Part shown: piece after piece, positions 1-3,754 of the stretch
Numbering within the stretch: the first letter of the stretch is position 1
Layout of the letters: the number at the start of each line of letters is the position of its first letter
Source: SIG636 sp045604285
GTDB lineage: Bacteria > Bacillota > Clostridia > Oscillospirales > CAG-382
Direction of reading: 5' to 3'
DNA: 5,572 bases
Assembly: GCA_045604285.1 (NCBI GenBank)
Contig: JAZUNS010000188.1
Location: forward strand, 1-5,572
Position numbers and translations under genes: made by a program
Notes under the pieces: model-generated
Told to the model about the DNA's origin: nothing
What the model saw: only the letters and a program-made list of their open reading frames with translations
Database searches by the model: none

Positions 1-53
1 GGGTGTTTTCTCGCCTCGGTTCGTTTCGTCTGCACTCTTTCTCAGCACTCTGC
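1..53. other. Non-coding left edge, unexplained
   Basis: I see no start codon with a ribosome site and no recognisable gene in these bases. The + strand is pyrimidine-rich (many TCT, TTC and CTC steps), and the opposite strand is correspondingly purine-rich. Together with the two adjacent hairpins it may form one non-coding repeat unit that runs past the window edge. A partial gene entering from the left cannot be ruled out, because some frames stay open to the edge. Confidence 0.3.
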
Positions 54-84
54 CAAGTTGATGACAGGGTTTGTCATCAACTTG
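54..84. repeat. Perfect 13-bp inverted repeat (hairpin 1)
   Basis: The arms at 54-66 and 72-84 are exact reverse complements around a 5-base loop (GGGTT on the + strand). There is no run of T after the stem on either strand, so it is not a classic intrinsic terminator. It lies beyond the 3' end of the leftward DUF4434-like gene, and could help end or protect that transcript, or be part of a dispersed intergenic palindromic repeat. It abuts hairpin 2 so tightly that G84 can belong to either stem. Confidence 0.75.
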
Positions 85-117
85 AACGATGGGGCTGCCT
101 ATGCAGCCCCATCGTTC
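84..117 (-). terminator. Perfect 15-bp hairpin downstream of DUF4434-like gene; possible terminator
   Basis: The arms at 84-98 and 103-117 are perfect reverse complements with a 4-base loop (CTAT on the + strand). The stem begins only a few bases after the stop codon of the leftward gene, which is the usual place for a terminator or a 3' stabilising hairpin. Against a standard intrinsic terminator, the leftward strand continues with AAGTTGATGACA rather than a U-tract. Termination is therefore a positional inference; the hairpin itself is directly visible. Confidence 0.5.
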
Positions 118-121
118 TTGA

Positions 122-1090
122 TTATTCTCTGCTTGTTTTAAAGTAATTTATATAGTCTGCATACAGCTTTTCGGCATCGGGATGGCCAAGCCTTGCCGTG
201 CTTTCCGGCTTGCTCATAAGCCCGGGATATTGGTAGCAAAAAATCTTTTCAACGTAGGGCGAAACCGCCTCCAGCTGCTTTTTTATGCGCTCGAAGGGTG
301 CGGGCATAAGAGCCGAGTTATATACCTCGCCCTCAAAACGGAACAGCTCTACGTCTGCCCAAAGCTTAGCCCTGCCCGCTTTATCGTGGGCTTTTTTCAG
401 TGCCTTAAAATACCTTTCGGTTTGGTCGGGAGTGCTTTTTTCAACGCCCACCTCGTCCTGATAAGCGATAAAGTCTACATCAAGGCGCTCAAGGTCACGA
501 GCGTAGCGGTCATCTGCGTGAAGGTCTTTGGTTCCGTAGGGGCCGATAAGGGTTTTAAAACGGCTGCCAAGCCTATGCACCTCGGCAGAGGATAGATTTA
601 CGTATTCGATAAACTTCTCGTCCATATAGCCGTTTATCCAGGTCTCGTCGGGATAATACCAGCCGTAAAAGCTTTTGTGGTGCCCGTAAAGCCCGGCAAG
701 CTCATTCATGGCACGAAGGGTTCTGCCCAAAACCTTGGGGTCGGTGATATTGGTCCACGGGTCACGCCAGTTGCCGTAAAAGCCCGTGCTGACATAAACC
801 TTTATGCCAAGCATGTCAGCCTCGTCAAGTACCGTTTCGATGGGGTCGTCAACGGCAAGCTGCCATTTTTGAGGGAAAACATCGGTTTTAAAGTAGGCCT
901 TGTCCTTAAGTGCGGTGGCAAGCATTGCAAGCTGATCTATACCTGCCGCCTTCATCTCTTGCAGCTTTGTTCGCCATTGATTCTCGGTAAAGCTTTGAAG
1001 GGTATCGTTCCAATATTTGCCCTCTTTTGTGTTGTGGTGGCGGAATTCAAACCAGCTTCCCGTTATGGGCAGGATGTGTTTCGGTTCCAT
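122..1090 (-). CDS. DUF4434-like TIM-barrel protein, putative glycoside-hydrolase-related enzyme
   Basis: This 322-residue protein has no signal peptide or membrane segment, so it is probably cytoplasmic. It resembles the DUF4434 family, which has a TIM-barrel fold related to glycoside hydrolases. Family-like signs are the opening ITGSWFEF (residues 9-16), followed by a segment in which a helix (about 36-50) leads to GIDQLAML. The strand-end motif GWYYPDE (143-149) and the motif AYQDEVG (209-215) are also typical. The ends of predicted strands carry E149, D212/E213 and D246/E248, which are candidate catalytic acids by analogy with clan A hydrolases; this is inference. The substrate is unknown. 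The ATG at 1088-1090 is preceded by AGAAGGA (1097-1103) at good spacing. The gene begins 30 bases after the XRE regulator gene on the same strand, so the two are probably co-transcribed. A non-catalytic carbohydrate-binding role is possible. Confidence 0.75.
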   Translation of the reverse strand: MEPKHILPITGSWFEFRHHNTKEGKYWNDTLQSFTENQWRTKLQEMKAAGIDQLAMLATALKDKAYFKTDVFPQKWQLAVDDPIETVLDEADMLGIKVYVSTGFYGNWRDPWTNITDPKVLGRTLRAMNELAGLYGHHKSFYGWYYPDETWINGYMDEKFIEYVNLSSAEVHRLGSRFKTLIGPYGTKDLHADDRYARDLERLDVDFIAYQDEVGVEKSTPDQTERYFKALKKAHDKAGRAKLWADVELFRFEGEVYNSALMPAPFERIKKQLEAVSPYVEKIFCYQYPGLMSKPESTARLGHPDAEKLYADYINYFKTSRE

Positions 1091-1096
1091 TTTTGT

Positions 1097-1103
1097 TCCT
1101 TCT
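1097..1103 (-). promoter_or_regulatory. Ribosome binding site of the DUF4434-like gene
   Basis: The leftward strand reads AGAAGGA, six bases before the ATG at 1088-1090. It fixes this start over any internal methionine and lies in the short gap after the XRE gene, which fits a shared transcript. Confidence 0.65.
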
Positions 1104-1120
1104 TTATGTCTTAAAATTTG

Positions 1121-1345
1121 TTACTGCTTTGCTTTTTTGGGGTATGGCTCTTTTATATCGGTTAAATCCAGCAAAAAATCCACGCTGGTGCCGTAATACT
1201 CTGCAAGGGTAAGCAAGTTTTCCGCCGTTGGCAAGAGATCGCCGTTTTCATATTTTGAAAGGGTACTTTGGCTGATGCCCGTATCCACAAAAACCTTTAT
1301 CTGCGTATAATCCTTCACCACCCTGATAAGCTTTATATTCTTCAT
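1121..1345 (-). CDS. Small XRE/Cro-CI-family HTH transcriptional regulator
   Basis: This 74-residue protein consists almost entirely of one Cro/CI-type helix-turn-helix domain (about residues 4-60). The second helix is near TQIKVFVDTG (14-23). The recognition helix is in SQSTLSKYENG (25-35), a very typical XRE pattern. It is followed by the family-like stretch LPTAENLLTLAEYYGTSVDF and a short basic tail (KEPYPKKAKQ). There is no second sensor, peptidase or dimerisation domain, so it probably acts as a simple DNA-binding dimer. The ATG at 1343-1345 has a strong GGAGGG just upstream. The gene is the first of a leftward pair with the DUF4434-like gene and is divergent from the rightward membrane-protein operon. 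Palindromes over that operon's promoter are candidate operators for it, and it may also control its own gene. DNA targets and any signal are not visible from sequence. Confidence 0.9.
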   Translation of the reverse strand: MKNIKLIRVVKDYTQIKVFVDTGISQSTLSKYENGDLLPTAENLLTLAEYYGTSVDFLLDLTDIKEPYPKKAKQ

Positions 1346-1348
1346 AAG

Positions 1349-1354
1349 CCCTCC
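1349..1354 (-). promoter_or_regulatory. Strong ribosome binding site of the XRE gene
   Basis: The leftward strand reads GGAGGG, three bases before the ATG at 1343-1345. Spacing is shorter than ideal, but the match to the anti-Shine-Dalgarno sequence is strong and no better start lies nearby. Confidence 0.7.
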
Positions 1355-1388
1355 AAAACATTTAAACTATGCATATATTATTTCATAA

Positions 1389-1406
1389 AATGTCTTGACA
1401 GACATT
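1389..1406. promoter_or_regulatory. Palindrome over the -35 box, candidate operator
   Basis: AATGTCT (1389-1395) and AGACATT (1400-1406) are perfect inverted repeats around TGAC. The element also contains a nested palindrome, TGTC-TT-GACA (1391-1400). The size and position suit an XRE-family dimer that would block RNA polymerase at P1. The neighbouring XRE protein is the obvious candidate binder, by position only. Confidence 0.5.
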
Positions 1407-1423
1407 CTTTCTATGAATATAAT
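1395..1423 (+). promoter_or_regulatory. Perfect-consensus sigma-A promoter (P1) for the rightward operon
   Basis: TTGACA at 1395-1400 and TATAAT at 1418-1423 are exact -35 and -10 consensus hexamers with an exact 17-base spacer. Transcription would start near 1430 and run towards the 117-residue protein gene at 1593, leaving a leader of about 160 bases. Both hexamers lie within palindromes, so an intrinsically very strong promoter may be held down by a bound repressor. The sequence match is direct; its activity is inferred. Confidence 0.8.
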
Positions 1424-1428
1424 ATTCA
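1414..1428. promoter_or_regulatory. Palindrome over the -10 box, second candidate operator
   Basis: TGAATAT (1414-1420) and ATATTCA (1422-1428) are perfect inverted repeats centred on A1421, covering the whole TATAAT. CTATG (1411-1415) and CATAG (1429-1433) flank it as an outer, one-base-shifted inverted pair. AT-rich promoters form such palindromes by chance more easily than the -35 element does, so this one is less certain as an operator. Confidence 0.35.
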
Positions 1429-1522
1429 CATAGATAATATGAAGAGTTTTTCAGTGAATATTTCTTGCGTTTGTTTAATATTTAATGGTTTGCAAAAGGT
1501 CCCCGCTTTTTATTTATTGTAC

Positions 1523-1551
1523 TTGTAATGCGGCGGGCTTTGTGGTAAAAT
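1523..1551 (+). promoter_or_regulatory. Second rightward promoter (P2) with extended -10
   Basis: TTGTAA (1523-1528), a 17-base spacer and TAAAAT (1546-1551) form a sigma-A-like promoter. TG at 1543-1544 supplies the extended -10 motif (TGgTAAAAT). The predicted start near 1558 gives a leader of about 35 bases before the ATG at 1593, a more usual distance than from P1. The operon may therefore have two promoters, one of them outside the palindromes. Confidence 0.5.
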
Positions 1552-1592
1552 ACAGGTACCGCAAGGAAGAACGTAAAGAAAGGATGCTTGTT

Positions 1593-1946
1593 ATGAAAAA
1601 AGTTTTTAAATATCTGTTGATTTTTATTGCAGTGGCTTTGATTGGTTTTTCGATCTGGCATTTTACCGACAGTGCAACCATTAACGAAGGCGGCAAGGCT
1701 GTTGACGTAAGCTTTGCCGACAGTTGGCAGCTTCGCTCCTCTTTACTCTTACACAGCACGGGGGGCTATGAATACCGTTGCGGCTTTGCACCCGATTATT
1801 CCGTTGAGATGGGCGGGCTTACCTATTGTTTGGCTAAGGACGATTGCGGCGCCGTTTATATAAGCGAGCTTGACTTGTATTACGAGATATCGCACGAAAA
1901 CCATGCAAGGCTTGACGCCGTGCTTAACAAATACCTGACCCGGTAG
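1593..1946 (+). CDS. Small membrane-anchored extracytoplasmic protein, unknown function
   Basis: This is a 117-residue protein that I do not recognise as a named family. A basic start (MKKVFKY) is followed by a hydrophobic segment at about residues 7-24, which is either a signal peptide or an N-terminal anchor; there is no lipobox cysteine. The remainder (about 25-117) should be outside the membrane. It contains three cysteines (C63, C79, C85) in a compact region with CGFAPDYSVEMGGLTYC and KDDCGAVY, ending in a helix-like LDAVLNKYL. An odd number of cysteines suggests one disulfide plus one free thiol, or pairing with another protein. I chose the ATG at 1593-1595 because GAAAGGA lies about 8 bases upstream. 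The ATG at 1584 overlaps that site, and an upstream in-frame ATG at 1485 lies within the promoter region. The next gene starts 26 bases later on the same strand, so the two probably form an operon. Confidence 0.75.
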   Translation: MKKVFKYLLIFIAVALIGFSIWHFTDSATINEGGKAVDVSFADSWQLRSSLLLHSTGGYEYRCGFAPDYSVEMGGLTYCLAKDDCGAVYISELDLYYEISHENHARLDAVLNKYLTR

Positions 1947-1962
1947 TACTTAACAGCAAAAA

Positions 1963-1968
1963 GGAGAT
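1963..1968 (+). promoter_or_regulatory. Ribosome binding site of the 575-residue membrane protein
   Basis: GGAGAT lies about 5 bases before the ATG at 1973-1975, inside the 26-base gap after the preceding stop codon. It fixes the start and supports independent translation from a shared transcript. Confidence 0.75.
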
Positions 1969-1972
1969 AACG

Positions 1973-3700
1973 ATGAATTTGATTTTTGAGATGCTTTCAA
2001 AGCGCTTCGGCTTTGAGCATAAGCACAGCAATAAGCCCAAGGAGGCTAAAAAGCCCCGCTTGGTGCTTGCCCTGCCCTGGCGCATATTGATGAGCCTGTT
2101 TAGCACGGCATTTATAGGCTTTTTGGTGTTTTATATTTTCCTGCCGCCGTTAAACCTGCACGCCTTTGCTTTTTATGTCTACCTTATATTCCTTTGCGTG
2201 GTTTTCTCGCTGTTTATGAAGGGGCTGGGGGATTACGGCAACGGTTTTTCTAAGCCGATACGGTCATACTACAAAAACCAGCCGGTGCCTGCGATTATAA
2301 TTACGCTGTCGGTGCTGGTGGTTATAATAGGCTTTTTGGCAGGGGTTGATATATTCCGTGCCAACGATTACGCCAAGCTTATGGAGGTTAAAAACGGTGA
2401 TTTTGCCGCAGACGTTGACGAAATAGATTGGGAGCAGATACCCATGCTTGACAGCGCATCTGCCAACAATCTTTCCAACCGCAAGCTGGGCGAGCTTAGC
2501 GACCTGGTAAGCCAATTTGTGGTAAACGAAAAATCCACCCAGATAAACTACAAGGGCGCACCCGTGCGTGTTACCTACCTTAATTACTCCAGCTTTTTTA
2601 AGTGGTACAGCAACCACGAGGAGGGCATACCCGCATATATGACCATTGATATGCGCACCCAGCAGGTAGACGTGGTAAGGCTGGAAAACGGCATTAAATA
2701 TTCGCCTTCGGAGTATTTCAGCCGTTATCTTGAAAGATATTTGCGTTTTGAATACCCCACCTTTATCTTTGGCGAGGTAAACTTTGAAATAGACGAAGAG
2801 GGCACGCCCTATTGGATAGCCTCGGTGGTAAAGAAAAGAATAGGGCTTTTCAGCGGTGACGATATTGCAGGTGCGGTGCTTTTAAATGCCGTTACCGGTG
2901 AATGCGAATATCTGCCCGTTGAAAAGATTTACCCCTGGGTTGACCGTGTATATCCCTCTAATCTGCTTATATCCCAATACGATTACAAGGGGCTTTACAC
3001 CAACGGCTTTTTAAATTCCATGTTTGAGCAGACCGGCTGTACCGCCACTACGGACGGCTACAATTATATAGCCCTTGACGATGACGTCTGGATGTATACG
3101 GGGATAACCTCGGTTACCAGCGACGAGGGCAACATAGGCTTTATACTTGTAAACCAAAGAACCAAAGAGGCCAAGTATTACAACTGCGCCGGTGCTGAGG
3201 AGTATTCGGCAATGTCCTCTGCCGAGGGTGCCGTACAGCAATACGGATACAACGCCACCTTCCCGCTGCTGCTGAACGTATCCGACCAACCCACCTATTT
3301 TATGTCCTTAAAGGACGGTGCGGGGCTGGTTAAGATGTACGCCATGGTAAACGTAAAGCAGTACCAGATCGTTGCCACCGGGTATTCCTTGGAGGAATGC
3401 CAAAACAACTACCACAACCTTCTTTTAAGCAACAAGCTTATTACCGAGGAGGAAGAGAAGACAGAGCCCGTGGATACCGAAAAAGCTACGGGAGTTATTG
3501 AGGAGATACGCTCTGCCAACATAGACGGCAACACGCTGTTTTACCTTAAGCTAAAGGATGGCAAGGTGTATTACACCGTAAGCGCAAAGGATTATCCCAT
3601 TGCCGCCGTTTTGAACGTGGGCGACGAGATAACCGTTGAATACGCAAAGACCGAGGGAATCTTGGTACCTGCGCTAAAGCTTACAACGGGTAAAGAATAA
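1973..3700 (+). CDS. Conserved clostridial three-helix membrane protein with large extracytoplasmic domain
   Basis: This 575-residue protein resembles uncharacterised membrane proteins of clostridia; I know of no established function. The N-terminus (1-36) is Lys/Arg-rich and should be cytoplasmic. Hydrophobic helices lie at about 38-58, 64-83 and 105-125. The loop between the second and third helix is basic, so the third helix should exit outwards. Residues about 126-500 then form a large external domain with recognisable stretches such as GIKYSPSEYF (240-249), EIDEEGTPYWIA (272-283), TDGYNYIALDDDVWMYTG (360-377) and AGAEEYSAMSSAEG (406-419). An acidic linker (EEEEKTEPVDTE, about 492-503) precedes a C-terminal beta-rich module (about 505-572: GVIEEIRS, TLFYLKLKDG, VGDEITVEY), which looks OB-fold- or SH3-like by pattern only. 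No peptidase, kinase or transporter motif is visible. It is probably co-transcribed with the small anchored protein upstream. A cell-envelope role is a reasonable guess, not a demonstrated one. Confidence 0.8.
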   Translation: MNLIFEMLSKRFGFEHKHSNKPKEAKKPRLVLALPWRILMSLFSTAFIGFLVFYIFLPPLNLHAFAFYVYLIFLCVVFSLFMKGLGDYGNGFSKPIRSYYKNQPVPAIIITLSVLVVIIGFLAGVDIFRANDYAKLMEVKNGDFAADVDEIDWEQIPMLDSASANNLSNRKLGELSDLVSQFVVNEKSTQINYKGAPVRVTYLNYSSFFKWYSNHEEGIPAYMTIDMRTQQVDVVRLENGIKYSPSEYFSRYLERYLRFEYPTFIFGEVNFEIDEEGTPYWIASVVKKRIGLFSGDDIAGAVLLNAVTGECEYLPVEKIYPWVDRVYPSNLLISQYDYKGLYTNGFLNSMFEQTGCTATTDGYNYIALDDDVWMYTGITSVTSDEGNIGFILVNQRTKEAKYYNCAGAEEYSAMSSAEGAVQQYGYNATFPLLLNVSDQPTYFMSLKDGAGLVKMYAMVNVKQYQIVATGYSLEECQNNYHNLLLSNKLITEEEEKTEPVDTEKATGVIEEIRSANIDGNTLFYLKLKDGKVYYTVSAKDYPIAAVLNVGDEITVEYAKTEGILVPALKLTTGKE

Positions 3701-3704
3701 AAAT

Positions 3705-3743
3705 ACTGCGAGGTTTCCCTTACGGAAGCCTCGCAGTTTTTTT
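3705..3743. terminator. Bidirectional intrinsic terminator between convergent genes
   Basis: A 14-bp stem (3705-3718 with 3724-3737, one G-U pair on the RNA) encloses the 5-base loop CTTAC. On the + strand a seven-T run (3737-3743) follows, ending the rightward operon 5 bases after its stop codon. On the opposite strand the stem is followed by ATTTTTATTC, so the same hairpin should also end the leftward dockerin gene, whose stop codon is at 3755-3757. Confidence 0.92.
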
Positions 3744-3754
3744 ATATTATGATA

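Noticed and set aside
182..1114. Rightward open frames (182-595, 677-1114) opposite the DUF4434-like gene
   Set aside because: They are antisense to a family-like protein, lack ribosome sites, and read as complement-derived sequence without recognisable domains.
1346..1395. A leftward promoter for the XRE gene
   Set aside because: The region is AT-rich and a promoter must exist nearby, but the possible -35/-10 pairs I tried match poorly (for example AAGACA with bad spacing), so I do not mark one.
1439..1528. A 29-codon rightward frame (MKSFSVNISC...) just after promoter P1
   Set aside because: It has no ribosome site and would start only about 9 bases into the transcript. It overlaps P2. 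A leader peptide is conceivable, but nothing supports it.
1501..1538. Possible terminator or attenuator (CCCGC...GCGGG) in the operon leader
   Set aside because: The stem is only 5 bp with a loop of about 26 bases, has a weak T-tract, and overlaps P2.
1485..1592. N-terminal extension of the small anchored protein from the ATG at 1485
   Set aside because: It would place P2 inside the coding region, has no ribosome site, and would put a charged stretch before the signal segment. The ATG at 1593 has good spacing to GAAAGGA.
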